A stretch of DNA of 64,000 bases from Actinomadura sp. NBRC 104425 (GTDB lineage Bacteria; Actinomycetota; Actinomycetes; Streptosporangiales; Streptosporangiaceae). The DNA is taken from assembly GCF_030269545.1 (NCBI RefSeq), contig NZ_BSTN01000005.1:279724-343723 (forward strand), in the 5' to 3' direction. Numbering within the stretch: position 1 is the first letter of the stretch; every line of letters begins with the position of its first letter. Shown here one piece after another: positions 41,541 through 50,526 of the stretch. Made by a program: the position numbers and the translations under genes. The notes under the pieces are model-generated. The model had not been told where the DNA came from and did not search any database. It was given only the letters and a program-made list of their open reading frames with translations.

Positions 41541-43592
41541 ATGCGAATTCGCCGTTCTCTCGCCGCGCTCGCGACGTCGCTCCTCGCCGCCGCCCTGCTC
41601 GCGGTCCCCGGGCCGTCCAGCGCGGCGGCCGCGGAGGTCGCGGTCACCGTCAACGTCCGGGGCGGGCTGGCGGCCATGCCGGAGACCGGGCTCGGGGTCA
41701 ACGACGCGATCTGGGACTCCCAGCTCGGCACCACGGCGGTGTCCGACCTGATGATGGCGGCCGGGGTGCGGGTCAAGCGGTACCCGGGCGGCTCCTACGG
41801 CGACATCTACCACTGGAAGGACCACACCGCCCCAGGCGGTTACGTGGCTCCGGACACCGACTTCGACACGTTCATGGCGTCGGTGAAGCGGATCGGCGCC
41901 GAGCCGATGATCATCGCCAACTACGGCACCGGGACGCCCGAGGAGGCCGCCGACTGGGTGCGGTACGCCAACGCGACCAAGAAGTACGGCGCCCGGTACT
42001 GGGTGGTCGGCAACGAGAACTACGGCAACGGCCACTACGGCGCGCAGTGGGAGGCCGACGACCACCCCGACAAGAGCCCGGCGGCGTACGCCCGCGGCGT
42101 CGTCGCGTTCGCCGACGCGATGAAGGCGGTGGACCCGTCGGTCAAGGTCGGCGCGGTGCTCACCATGCCCGCGAACTGGCCGGACGCCCTGGTCGGCGAG
42201 GGCGACGAGGGCACCTGGAACCAGACGGTGCTGTCGATCGCCGGATCGAAGATCGACTTCGTGGACGTGCACTGGTACCCGGGCGGCGGCACCGCGGCCG
42301 AGGCGCTGGACAAGTCCGCGCACATCGACGACGCCGTGTACCTGCTGCGCGAACAGATCCGCCGCTACGCCGGCGGCCGGAACCTCGGCATCAGCCTCAC
42401 CGAGACCAACGTGGGGGTCGGCCCCAACACCCAGCCGGGCGCGCTGTTCCTGGCCGACGTCTACAGCGGGCTGCTGGAGAACGGCGTCTTCACCGTCAAC
42501 TGGTGGAACGTGCACAACGGCATCGACAAGGTGTCCACGGTCGCCGGGCACACCGACTACGGCGACTTCGGGATGCTGTCCAGCGGGACGTGCACGGCCG
42601 ACGGGTCGGTGTGCGAGCCGCCGCTCAACACGCCGTTCGCCCCCTACCACGGCCTGTCGATGATGAACCTGTTCGTCCGCCCCGGCGACCGGTTCGTGCA
42701 GGCCGGGACGGACGATCCGCTGGTCACCGCGCACGCCGCGCGCCGTCCCGACGGCGACCTGGCGGTGCTGCTGCTCAACAAGGACCCGGGCAACGAGCGC
42801 ACGGTGAAGCTCGACTACGTCGGCTACACCCCCGCCGACACCCCGCCCACCGTGTACTCCCACCGCAACGGCGACACCTCGATCGCCACCGGGCAGGACG
42901 GCGACGCCACGACCCGGACGCTGCCGCCGTACTCGTTGACGACGCTCGTCCTGCACCCGGCGGACAAGCCGTCCGGCGCGCCTACCGAGCCCGGAGCGCC
43001 CACCGCCGAGCAGGTCACCGACAGCACCGCCGCCATCTCCTGGACCGCGGCCGCCGCCGGGGACCACCCGATCGCCAAGTACGAGGTGTACCGGCAGGAC
43101 GGCGCGACCAGCGAGCAGCTCGGCGAGACCGCGGGCACCTCGTTCACCGCCCGCAACCTGCGGCCCGGCACCCGGTACACCGTCAACGTGCTGGCGCGCG
43201 ACACCGCGGGAAAGGTGTCCTGGGCGTCGGCGCCGCTCACCTTCACCACCGGAACGCCGAAGGACAGCACCTGCTCCGTCCGCTACAGCGCCAACGGCGA
43301 CTGGTCCAGCGGCTACATCGCCAGCGTCGACATCACCAACAACGGTGCCGAGCCGCTGCACGGCTGGACGCTCGCCTTCACCTGGCCGACCGGATGGCAG
43401 CAGATGAACGGCGGCTGGAACGGCGTCTGGCAGCAGAACGGGCGGGACGTCACGGTCGCCAACCTGGAGCACAACGCCGAGCTCGCCGCGGGCGGGGGCA
43501 CGGTGAACGTGGGCTTCGTCGCCGGGTACAGCGGTCCGAACGTCCTGCCGTCGGTGTTCACCCTCAACGGCACCGTCTGCCGCACCGAATGA
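41541..43592 (+). CDS. Secreted glycoside hydrolase (alpha-L-arabinofuranosidase-like) with FN3 and CBM2
   Basis: 683 residues from ATG 41541. Signal peptide to about residue 31 (MRIRRSLAALATSLLAAALL...SAAAA). A clan GH-A TIM barrel (about 40-330) has WVVGNENYGNGHYG, whose Asn-Glu is the expected acid/base, and SLTETNVGVG with the likely nucleophile Glu, as in GH51/GH39/GH44 relatives. A beta domain (DGDLAVLLLNKDPGNERTVK) follows. Then come a fibronectin type III domain (about 475-565) and a C-terminal CBM2 (CSVRYSANGDWSSGYIASV ... NGTVCRTE) with conserved Trp. Probably an extracellular plant-polysaccharide hydrolase. The exact GH family needs profile comparison. Confidence 0.83.
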   Translation: MRIRRSLAALATSLLAAALLAVPGPSSAAAAEVAVTVNVRGGLAAMPETGLGVNDAIWDSQLGTTAVSDLMMAAGVRVKRYPGGSYGDIYHWKDHTAPGGYVAPDTDFDTFMASVKRIGAEPMIIANYGTGTPEEAADWVRYANATKKYGARYWVVGNENYGNGHYGAQWEADDHPDKSPAAYARGVVAFADAMKAVDPSVKVGAVLTMPANWPDALVGEGDEGTWNQTVLSIAGSKIDFVDVHWYPGGGTAAEALDKSAHIDDAVYLLREQIRRYAGGRNLGISLTETNVGVGPNTQPGALFLADVYSGLLENGVFTVNWWNVHNGIDKVSTVAGHTDYGDFGMLSSGTCTADGSVCEPPLNTPFAPYHGLSMMNLFVRPGDRFVQAGTDDPLVTAHAARRPDGDLAVLLLNKDPGNERTVKLDYVGYTPADTPPTVYSHRNGDTSIATGQDGDATTRTLPPYSLTTLVLHPADKPSGAPTEPGAPTAEQVTDSTAAISWTAAAAGDHPIAKYEVYRQDGATSEQLGETAGTSFTARNLRPGTRYTVNVLARDTAGKVSWASAPLTFTTGTPKDSTCSVRYSANGDWSSGYIASVDITNNGAEPLHGWTLAFTWPTGWQQMNGGWNGVWQQNGRDVTVANLEHNAELAAGGGTVNVGFVAGYSGPNVLPSVFTLNGTVCRTE

Positions 43593-43596
43593 CGAA

Positions 43597-43642
43597 GGCG
43601 CCTGTGTGCGCCGCGCCCCGGGGCGCGGCGCACACAGGCGCC
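43597..43642. terminator. 46-bp perfect palindrome between convergent genes
   Basis: The 23-base arms 43597-43619 and 43620-43642 are exact reverse complements meeting at CCCCGGGG with no spacer. It lies 5 nt after the hydrolase stop and 12 nt before the aminopeptidase stop, and can terminate both transcripts. Confidence 0.75.
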
Positions 43643-43654
43643 GAAGGAAGGGTG

Positions 43655-45235
43655 TTACCTGGTCAGGCCGTGGTCGTGGCCGTGGTCGGCGGCGGCCGTG
43701 CGGGCGCCGCCCGCGGCCGCGGTGCGGTTCTCGGGGCCGGGCAGGTCGTTGCTGTAGGCGTAGGTGAGGGTGGAGTGGGCGATCGCGCCCAGGTTCACCG
43801 CGAGCGCCCTGTCGCTGATGTTCGACAGGTCGTCGCACGCCTGGTGGTAGCACTTGTCGTACGCCTCGCCGGCGGTGCCGCCGAACAGCTCGGCCTCCTC
43901 GGCGGTCTTGATGCCCTCGGCGCCGGTGAACAGGCCGCCGGACGGGATGCCGGCCTCGATGAACGGGCCGTAGTCGGAGCGGCCGTCGAAGTCGGTGCCG
44001 ACGTGGCCGATGCGCAGGGCGTCGAAGTACTTCTCGAAGGTCTTCTCGATCTCGTCCGATCCGGGCGGGCCGGCCGGGGCGCCGGTGGCGTCGGAGTCGT
44101 CCCCGTCGTAGATCTTGAAGGCGTAGTTGGGCGAGGCGACCATGTCGTAGTTCAGGTAGAGCCGGATCTTGGCGCGTTCGGCGTCCGACAGGTCGGCCAC
44201 GTAGTGCTCGGCGCCGAGCAGGCCGAGCTCCTCGGCGCCCCACCAGGCGAACCGCACCTTGTTCTTGGGCCGCAGCTTGGCGGTGCGCAGGGCGACCTCC
44301 AGCAGCGCGGCGCTGCCGGAGCCGTTGTCGTTGATGCCCGGTCCGGCCGGCACGCTGTCGAGGTGGGCGCCGCTCATGACGACCCGGTCCGCGCGCCCCT
44401 TCTTGGACTCGGCCAGCACGTTCCAGGTGGTGCGGTTCTCGCTCTCGGTGTCGGTCTTGACCCGCACGACGGTGCCCTCGGGGGAGGCCAGGTCCTCGCC
44501 GACGGCGAAGCTGGTGCCGACCACCGGGATGGTGAAGCCGGGCTGGCCGAGGGTGCCCTGCAGGGTCTCGGTGCGGCCCGGCTGCCCCTCGTTGAAGATG
44601 ATCACGGCGGCCGCGCCGGCGGCCTGGGCGTTGCGGGCCTTCTCCTCGAACGTGCAGGTACCGCGCTGCAGCAGCGCGATGTTCCCGGCGGTGAACGAGG
44701 CGAAGTCGGACGCCTCGCACCCGCTGGTGGAGCCGGGCTCAGACGACGGGGGCAGCGTCAGGTCGACGGCCTGCACGGTCGCGGTGACGTCGCCGGAGCC
44801 GGAGTAGGTCATGGTGGCGAAGTCGCCGACGGTGCCGCCGTCCGGCGGGGTGGGCTGGTAGGTGGTGGGGTCCGGGGAGACCTGGTTCAGCAGCGCCGTG
44901 GAGTTCTCCTGGAAGAAGGGGAACTCGAACGGCTGGACGGTCACCTTGTACCCGGCCTTGCGCAGCTGCCCCGCCACGTAGTCGCGGGAGGCGGCGTAGC
45001 CGGGCGTGCCGGAGGCTCGGGTGCCGCCGTTGGCCCGGGCGATCTCCTGCAGCTTCCGCAGGTGCCGTTTGGCGCCGGGCGCGGTGATCGATGCCTTGAC
45101 GCGCCGCTGGTCGGCCGCGCCGGGATCGGCTCCGGCGGGGGCGGCCAGCGACAGGGGCAGGGCGAGCGCGGCGACCACGGTGGCGGCGCGGAGCCCGCTC
45201 CGGCTCAGGTGGGCGTTCCGAGGGTGTAGGCGCAT
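43655..45235 (-). CDS. Secreted M28 aminopeptidase with PA domain
   Basis: 526 residues from ATG 45235. A Sec signal ends near APAGADPGAA. The M28 catalytic domain is split by a PA domain insertion (about 150-260, IALLQRGTCTFEEKARNAQA). Two-zinc site: SGAHLDSVPAGPGINDNGSG (His, Asp), WWGAEELGLLGAEHYV (catalytic Glu and metal Glu), YLNYDMVASPNYA (Asp) and CYHQACDDLSNI (His). This is the layout of Streptomyces griseus-type leucine aminopeptidase (which lacks PA) and of longer PA-M28 peptidases. A His-rich end DHGHDHGLTR closes the chain. Extracellular peptide use is likely. Confidence 0.88.
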   Translation of the reverse strand: MRLHPRNAHLSRSGLRAATVVAALALPLSLAAPAGADPGAADQRRVKASITAPGAKRHLRKLQEIARANGGTRASGTPGYAASRDYVAGQLRKAGYKVTVQPFEFPFFQENSTALLNQVSPDPTTYQPTPPDGGTVGDFATMTYSGSGDVTATVQAVDLTLPPSSEPGSTSGCEASDFASFTAGNIALLQRGTCTFEEKARNAQAAGAAAVIIFNEGQPGRTETLQGTLGQPGFTIPVVGTSFAVGEDLASPEGTVVRVKTDTESENRTTWNVLAESKKGRADRVVMSGAHLDSVPAGPGINDNGSGSAALLEVALRTAKLRPKNKVRFAWWGAEELGLLGAEHYVADLSDAERAKIRLYLNYDMVASPNYAFKIYDGDDSDATGAPAGPPGSDEIEKTFEKYFDALRIGHVGTDFDGRSDYGPFIEAGIPSGGLFTGAEGIKTAEEAELFGGTAGEAYDKCYHQACDDLSNISDRALAVNLGAIAHSTLTYAYSNDLPGPENRTAAAGGARTAAADHGHDHGLTR

Positions 45236-45461
45236 TCGGCTGCTCCACATGGGACGAAGGGGATGATGCATCCCGAAACTCGATCTCGGAACGTAGCGCC
45301 ATTTACGGGCGGCGTGCGTGGCCGAAGGTGGCCGCCGACCCGTTTCGGCCATCCCTTTTCTCCGGACGCCGGCGGGGCGGCACCGCGCTCCAGCGGCCGG
45401 AGATTGTCGGTGGGTGCTCCTAGGCTGGGCGGACCCGCATCGGGTGGAAGGGATGCACGGC

Positions 45462-45851
45462 ATGGACGAGCTGGATGCGGCGGCGCGGCTGCGGGAGATC
45501 TGCCTGTCGCTGCCGGAGGCGGTGGAGAAGCCGTTCGGCGGTCACACCGCGCCCGCGTACCGGGTGCGGGACAAGATGTTCGTGATGACCACCGAGGACG
45601 GGCTGTCGATGGTGTTCAAGGGCGCCCCGGGAGTGCAGGAGGCCCTGGTCGCGCAGGCCCCGGAGCGCTTCTTCGTCCCGGCGTACGTCGGCCGCAAGGG
45701 GTGGGTGGGCGCCCGCCTCGACGTCGAGCAGGACTGGGACGAGATCGCCGAGCTCGTCGAGGACAGCTACCGCATGATCGCTCCCAAGCGCCTGGCCGCC
45801 CTCCTTGCCCGGCGGCAGGGCGAGGCCGCCGACCACCCGGCCGCCACCTGA
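45462..45851 (+). CDS. MmcQ/YjbR family protein
   Basis: 129 residues. ATG 45462 is chosen over 45453 because GGAAGGG ends at 45452, leaving a 9-nt spacer. It has the YjbR pattern LREICLSLPEAVEKPFGGHT, YRVRDKMFVMTTEDG, FVPAYVGRKGWVGARLD, DWDEIAELVEDSYRMIAPKR. This CyaY-like fold is called DNA-binding in databases, but the role is not established. Monocistronic. Confidence 0.85.
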   Translation: MDELDAAARLREICLSLPEAVEKPFGGHTAPAYRVRDKMFVMTTEDGLSMVFKGAPGVQEALVAQAPERFFVPAYVGRKGWVGARLDVEQDWDEIAELVEDSYRMIAPKRLAALLARRQGEAADHPAAT

Positions 45852-45873
45852 GCGCGGCGCGGCCCGAGCCGGT

Positions 45874-46077
45874 TCAGCAGGCGGGGTGGCCGAGGGCGCA
45901 GCGGCTCAACCGGACGAGCAGGGCGTACAGCTCCTCTTCCTCCTCGGCGCGGTGGTCGCGGGAGAAGAGCATGGATTCGTCGGGGTGGCGTCCGCGCGCC
46001 TGGGTGAAGGCCGCGCGGGCCGCGGCTGCCAGGGCCGTCACCAGGTCATCGAAGAATATGTCGCGATCATTCCACAC
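45874..46077 (-). CDS. Short protein resembling a DUF4303 N-terminus; possibly truncated
   Basis: 67 residues from GTG 46077. MWNDRDIFFDDLVTALAAAA, RAAFTQARGRHPDES resembles the first helix of DUF4303 proteins, which then continue with a 150-residue fold. Here the chain turns into RAEEEEELYALLVRLSRCAL and stops. It may be an internally deleted gene or a small protein in its own right. Low certainty. Confidence 0.4.
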   Translation of the reverse strand: MWNDRDIFFDDLVTALAAAARAAFTQARGRHPDESMLFSRDHRAEEEEELYALLVRLSRCALGHPAC

Positions 46078-46130
46078 GACCGCTTCCCGGCGCGGCGCCG
46101 ACGGGGCCGCGGGGACGCGCCGCTGATCGC

Positions 46131-46256
46131 TCAGGGCTGTCCGGCGGACGCGCCGCCGGACGCCGGGACGGGCCGGCCGGTGACGCTGATCGAGACGCCG
46201 ACACCGAGCCCCGCGAGCAGCGCCGTGGTGACGAGGAAGATGAAGAACTTGTGCAT
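46131..46256 (-). CDS. 41-residue membrane peptide in the ApbE/FMN operon
   Basis: From ATG 46256. One helix at the N-terminus (MHKFFIFLVTTALLAGLGVG) then a short Pro/Gly/Ser tail. It lies 41 nt after the apbE stop, in line, and could be an uncharacterised subunit of the flavin system. No family recognised; start support is modest (GGGCGACCC upstream is not a strong site). Confidence 0.45.
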   Translation of the reverse strand: MHKFFIFLVTTALLAGLGVGVSISVTGRPVPASGGASAGQP

Positions 46257-46296
46257 GGGTCGCCCATCTGTGCGGATCTGTCGCTGTGCCGGTCTG

Positions 46297-47082
46297 TCAG
46301 GGACGCGCGGCCGCAGGCTCGGCGGGCTCCTCGCCGGTGGCCACGGGGAGCCCTTCGGAGCGGTAGGCGTGCCCGTCGCGGGTGACGGCGGCCGACTCGT
46401 AGCCGGAGGAGGCGAGCCGCGCCAGCCACAGCAGCCCGTCGCGGCCCATGGCCAGCGCGGCGGTGGCGTAGGCGTCGGCGATGGCCAGGTCCGGGCCGGT
46501 GACGGTGACCGAGCACAGGTCGCGGGCCGGTTCGCCGGAGTACGGGTCGATGACGTGGTGGCCGCGTTCGTAGGTGCCGGACGTGGCCACGGCCAGATCG
46601 GTGCCGGCCAGCACCCAGGCCAGCCGGTCCGCCTCCCACGGGTGGCGGATGCCGATGCGCCAGACGCGGCCGGGGGCGGGGCGTCCGCGGCTGCGCACGT
46701 CCCCGCCCGCGTTGATGCAGTGGTTGAGGGCGCCGGCGCGGGCGAGGCGGCGGGAGGCGACCTCGACCGACCAGCCCTTGACGTACCCGGAGGGGTCAAG
46801 TCGGCCGGTGGCCCGCTCGTCGAAGTAGCCGTCGGTGCGGCGGCGCAGGGCCGCGCAGGCCTCCAGCACGGCGCGCGTGTCCGGGGAGCACTCCTCCTCC
46901 GTCAGCTCGCCGGTGTCGAGCCGGGTGATCTCGCTGTCGTCGCGGTAGGTGCTGAACCGCTGGTCCACCTCGTGCAGCCAGGCGCAGGTCTGCTCGACCA
47001 GGTCGGTCAGCGTGCCGCGCGGGAGCGGGTCGGCGATGTCGATGACGACCGCCGTGCCCATCACGTGCTCGATGTGGTGCAT
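46297..47082 (-). CDS. apbE: FAD:protein FMN transferase
   Basis: 261 residues, shorter at the N-terminus than the 320-350 of lipoprotein ApbEs (no signal peptide). Motifs are HVMGTAVVIDIAD, RFSTYRDDSEITRLDTGEL, DPSGYVKGWSVEVASRRL, HCINAGGDVRSRG, TSGTYERGHHVIDPYSGEPA (the HxIDP motif) and LAIADAYATAALAMG with the Mg-site Asp/Thr. It splits FAD and attaches FMN to a Thr of partner proteins. The downstream partner is the FMN-binding protein at 47135, whose SGATYTS is the expected acceptor. Start ATG 47082. Confidence 0.9.
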   Translation of the reverse strand: MHHIEHVMGTAVVIDIADPLPRGTLTDLVEQTCAWLHEVDQRFSTYRDDSEITRLDTGELTEEECSPDTRAVLEACAALRRRTDGYFDERATGRLDPSGYVKGWSVEVASRRLARAGALNHCINAGGDVRSRGRPAPGRVWRIGIRHPWEADRLAWVLAGTDLAVATSGTYERGHHVIDPYSGEPARDLCSVTVTGPDLAIADAYATAALAMGRDGLLWLARLASSGYESAAVTRDGHAYRSEGLPVATGEEPAEPAAARP

Positions 47083-47134
47083 GGTCGGGTGCCGTCCTCC
47101 GTGCGTCCTGCCGGGGTGCCTGTCCGGGGCGCGG

Positions 47135-47674
47135 TCAGGCGCGCGCCGCCGCCAGCGCGGACTGCAGCGAGGCGGCGAACGAGCGGCTGGTGTAGGTGGC
47201 GCCGGAGACCGCGTCGATCCGGGCGCTCTGCGCCTGCAGGGCCTCCTGCCGCAGCAGCGGGATGGCGCGCCGGTTGACCTGCAGCGTCCGGGCGGGGGAC
47301 GTGGCGTGGGTGGCGGTGACCGCGGTGATCCGCCCGTTGGCGACCTTGATGGTGACCTGGATGGGGCCGTAGGGGTTGACCGAGGCGCTGCCCCGGAACA
47401 CGCCGTTCTTCAGCCCGTTCGCGGCGGCACCGCCGGCGCCCGTGCCGGTACGCGAGCGGCCGGCGCCCGTCCGGCCGGGCGCGGGCGACGACCGGCCGGT
47501 CCCGGGCGCGGCGGAGGCCGCGGCGCCGGGGGCGAGCTGCCCGCCCGCGGCGGCGGCCGGGTCCGCGCCGGCCGCACCCTTCCCGGCGGCGGCCGCGTCG
47601 GCCCCGAATTTCGCGGCGAGCAGCAGGGCGGTTCCGCTCAGCGTGCCGAAGACGGCGGCGGTGGTTCGGCGCAT
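47135..47674 (-). CDS. Secreted FMN-binding domain protein
   Basis: 179 residues from ATG 47674. Signal or anchor helix at 7-25 (AVFGTLSGTALLLAAKF). A disordered Ala/Gly/Pro region (26-87) is followed by an FMN-bind domain (88-179): GVFRGSASVNPYGPIQVTIK, ITAVTATHATSPAR, IDAVSGATYTSRSFAASLQS. The Thr in SGATYTS is the site of covalent FMN attachment by ApbE. It is an extracytoplasmic electron carrier fed by the adjacent flavocytochrome. It lies 52 nt upstream of apbE in the same operon. Confidence 0.88.
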   Translation of the reverse strand: MRRTTAAVFGTLSGTALLLAAKFGADAAAAGKGAAGADPAAAAGGQLAPGAAASAAPGTGRSSPAPGRTGAGRSRTGTGAGGAAANGLKNGVFRGSASVNPYGPIQVTIKVANGRITAVTATHATSPARTLQVNRRAIPLLRQEALQAQSARIDAVSGATYTSRSFAASLQSALAAARA

Positions 47675-47741
47675 CGCACTTCTCCAGGTGAACAGATCGA
47701 GCCGGTTGCAGACGGGACAGGGGGCGGGGACGGAGGGCGGG

Positions 47742-49649
47742 TCAGAACTCGAACGGGTCGAGGTGGATCTGCCTGCGGCGCACCCGCAGGCGGCGCAGCA
47801 CGGCGGTGGCGGACCGGACCATCCCGGGCGGGCCGCACAGGTACACGTCGCGGTGCCGCACGTCGGGGACCAGCTCCCGCAGGCCCTCGGGGGTGAACAG
47901 GCGCCGCGGGCCCGGCTCGTGGCGCGAGCCGAGCACGTAGCGCAGCTGGAAGCCGCGCCGCTGCGCCAGGCCGCGCAGCTCGTCGGCGAAGACGATGTCG
48001 TCGGGTCCGCTCGCCCGGTAGATCACGACGGTGTCACCGGGCAGCTCCTCCAGCAGGGCCCTCACCGGGGCGATGCCGCTGCCGCCGGCGATGAGCAGGG
48101 CGCGGCGGCGGGTGCGGTGGCCGGCGGTGAACGTCCCCGACGGGCCGTGGACGATCACCCTGGTGCCGGGGCGCATCCGGCGCAGCCCGGCGGTGTAGCC
48201 GCCGACCGCGTTCACGGTCAGCCGCAGCCACTGCTGGTTGGGCGCGGCCGACAGCGAGAACGGGTGCGACTGCCACCAGCCGCCGGCGGTCAGGAACCGC
48301 CAGCGGAAGTACTGCCCGGCCCGCGCCCCCAGCCTGTCCAGGGCGTGTCCGCCGACGTAGATGGACACCATCGTGTCCGACTCGGGGACCACGTCGACGA
48401 CGTGCAGGCGGTGCCGCAGGTTCAGCCACAGCGGCTCCACCAGGCGCCCCCAGAACAGGCAGGCGATCACCAGGGCGTACAGGCCCGTCCAGAACCAGCG
48501 GGCGAAGCCGTCCTGGGACAGCTCGGACCCGGTGGCGAACTGGTGCCCGTAGCCGAGGATCAGCGCGGCGTAGGCGGACAGGTGCAGCCAGTGCCACAGC
48601 TCGTAGGGCAGGCGGCGGCGCAGCGCGCGGACGGCCAGCACACTGATCGCGACCATGATCCCGACGGCGGCGGTCGCGCCGAGCATGTCCTCGTAGGTGG
48701 TGATCAGGATGACCGTCTGCTCGGCGATCGTCACCTGGTCGGTCAGCGCGTAGCCCACGACGGTGTAGCCGACGTGCGCGAGCACCAGCACCAGCGTCCA
48801 GGCGCCCAGGCGGCGGTGCCAGCGCGTCAGGTCGTGGCCGCCGACCCATGTCTCCAGCCATGACACCCGGCTCATCATCAGCACCTGCACCATCAGCAGG
48901 TATCCGCCGACCAGTCCGGTGACCCGCCCGACCCCGGTGATGATCTCGGCCGGGGTGGTGAGCGTGACGGCGGGGGTGGCGAACACCCACAGGCCCGCGC
49001 TGGTGGCCAGCAGCGCCCAGAACAGCAGGATCACCAGCAGGCGGTTGCCCGCGATCTTCTTCCCCGGCGCGTCTTCGCGTGCGGCGCGTCCCGAGCGCGC
49101 CCCGGGCCGGGCCGAGCGCGGAGGGGCCGCCGCGCGGGCCGCCCGCTCCCGCTCCCGCGCGTCCCGCGAGTAGCGGGGCGCCGTGGCGGGACGGGCCCGG
49201 CGCGGCCTCGGGTCGGCCGGACGGCCCCCGGACTCGCCCGGACGGGTCAGGGGGTCGGCCAGGGGCGCCATGGGGTCGGCCGTCAGCGGCATCGTCAGGT
49301 TCTGCGCGAGCGCCGGGTCGTTGCGCACCGAGAGGGGCTCGTTGCGCACGGACAGCGGCTCGTTGCGCAGGGAGAGCGGGGCGTTGCGCGGGGCGAGGGT
49401 CTCGTTGCGCGCGGACGCACCCAGGTTGCGCGGGGACAGGGCCTCCTGCGGCTCGGCGGCCGGCGGCGACCACGCGCCCTCCGGGCCGACGCCGGGCGCG
49501 GGCGGGCGCACGGCCGTGCGGCGCCGGTCCCAGGAGCTGCCGTACGGTTCGCCGTCGGCGCGCCGGCGGCCGTCCCCCCATCCCGCGAACCCGTCGGAGT
49601 CGCCGTCGGCCAGGTAGGGCGCCCCGTTGCGGCCCAAACGCTCCTCCAT
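47742..49649 (-). CDS. Ferric reductase-like transmembrane flavoprotein with repetitive N-terminal tail
   Basis: 635 residues from ATG 49649 (weak ribosome site; start uncertain). Residues 1-200 are disordered. They contain a run of about seven heptads of the type LSxRNEP between about 70 and 120, then a basic stretch. A ferric-reductase membrane domain (about 205-405) has haem-ligand His candidates (RWHRRLGAW, LVLAHVGYTV, LWHWLHLSAY, GYGHQFATG). The cytosolic FAD/NAD(P)H module has GQYFRWRFL, HPFSLSAAP, IAGGSGIAPVRALLEELP and YLCGPPGMVRSATAVL. It passes electrons from NAD(P)H across the membrane, plausibly to the FMN-binding protein encoded 68 nt downstream. Confidence 0.85.
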   Translation of the reverse strand: MEERLGRNGAPYLADGDSDGFAGWGDGRRRADGEPYGSSWDRRRTAVRPPAPGVGPEGAWSPPAAEPQEALSPRNLGASARNETLAPRNAPLSLRNEPLSVRNEPLSVRNDPALAQNLTMPLTADPMAPLADPLTRPGESGGRPADPRPRRARPATAPRYSRDARERERAARAAAPPRSARPGARSGRAAREDAPGKKIAGNRLLVILLFWALLATSAGLWVFATPAVTLTTPAEIITGVGRVTGLVGGYLLMVQVLMMSRVSWLETWVGGHDLTRWHRRLGAWTLVLVLAHVGYTVVGYALTDQVTIAEQTVILITTYEDMLGATAAVGIMVAISVLAVRALRRRLPYELWHWLHLSAYAALILGYGHQFATGSELSQDGFARWFWTGLYALVIACLFWGRLVEPLWLNLRHRLHVVDVVPESDTMVSIYVGGHALDRLGARAGQYFRWRFLTAGGWWQSHPFSLSAAPNQQWLRLTVNAVGGYTAGLRRMRPGTRVIVHGPSGTFTAGHRTRRRALLIAGGSGIAPVRALLEELPGDTVVIYRASGPDDIVFADELRGLAQRRGFQLRYVLGSRHEPGPRRLFTPEGLRELVPDVRHRDVYLCGPPGMVRSATAVLRRLRVRRRQIHLDPFEF

Positions 49650-49833
49650 CACCGGGCGCGGGGATCGGCCGCGGGAACCCTCTTGTCTGCGTGCACCTCG
49701 TCCTCCTCGACCGGAACCGCCCAGGCACGCGCCTCGCTGCGGACGCGTCCGGCCCGGGGCCTGACGACAAGCCGTACGGCCCGGCCGCGGGGTGCGGTTC
49801 ACCGCCGGTGCGCCGGACGGGGCGCAGGCGGGG

Positions 49834-50526
49834 TCAGCCGCACCAGCTGTAGCGGCGTTCGGGGCGGCCCGCGACGCCGTAGCGCAGGGACACCTCGGCG
49901 CTGCCGACGGCGGCGAAATGCTCCAGGTAGCGGCGGGCGCTGACCCGGGAGACGCCGGTCAGGGCCGCGCACTCGGAGGCCGACATGCTGCCGTCGGCGT
50001 TGCGCAGGGCCCGCTCGATCAGCTCGGCCGTCTCCACGCTCATGCCCTTGGGCAGGGTGGCGGCCGGCGCGGGCACGGCGGCGCCGGCCAGGACGCGGTC
50101 GACGTCCGCCTGCCCGCGCACCACCGTGGTCAGCAGGCGCCGGCGGCGGGCCGCGTAGCGCTCCAGGCGGGGCCGCAGGTCCTCGAATTCGAACGGCTTG
50201 AGCAGGTAGTCCACGACGCCCTGGCGGACGGCGCCGCGCAGCGTCTCGGCCTCCCGCGCCGCGCTGATCACCATCACGTCGCAGTCGTGCCCGGCCGTGC
50301 GCAGCCGCGGGATGACGTCCAGGCCGAACATGTCCGGCAGGTACAGGTCGAGCAGCACCAGGTCGGGCCGCAGCCGGTCGACGGCCTCGATCGCCTCCCC
50401 GCCGGTGGCGGCCGCGCCCGCCACCCGGAACGGGCGGACCCGTTCGACGAACGCGCGGTGCACCCGGGCCACCATGAAGTCGTCCTCGACCACCAGCACG
50501 TCGATCGGGCCGGCCGGCTCGCTCAT
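49834..50526 (-). CDS. Response regulator, CitB/DctR family
   Basis: 230 residues from ATG 50526. Receiver with DVLVVEDDFMVARVHRAFVE, phospho-Asp in LVLLDLYLPD, and Lys in DYLLKPFEFEDLR. A C-terminal helix-turn-helix follows: MSASECAALTGVSRVSARRY. This is the CitB/DpiA class that answers citrate and C4-dicarboxylate sensors. It overlaps the kinase stop by 4 nt (ATGA) and probably controls the divergent tct transporter genes. Confidence 0.9.
   Translation of the reverse strand: MSEPAGPIDVLVVEDDFMVARVHRAFVERVRPFRVAGAAATGGEAIEAVDRLRPDLVLLDLYLPDMFGLDVIPRLRTAGHDCDVMVISAAREAETLRGAVRQGVVDYLLKPFEFEDLRPRLERYAARRRRLLTTVVRGQADVDRVLAGAAVPAPAATLPKGMSVETAELIERALRNADGSMSASECAALTGVSRVSARRYLEHFAAVGSAEVSLRYGVAGRPERRYSWCG

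Noticed and set aside
41496..44720. A 1074-codon open frame on the minus strand
   Set aside because: It lies opposite the secreted hydrolase and in the wrong frame of the M28 gene. Its Arg/Gly/His-rich translation is the usual antisense shadow of high-GC genes.
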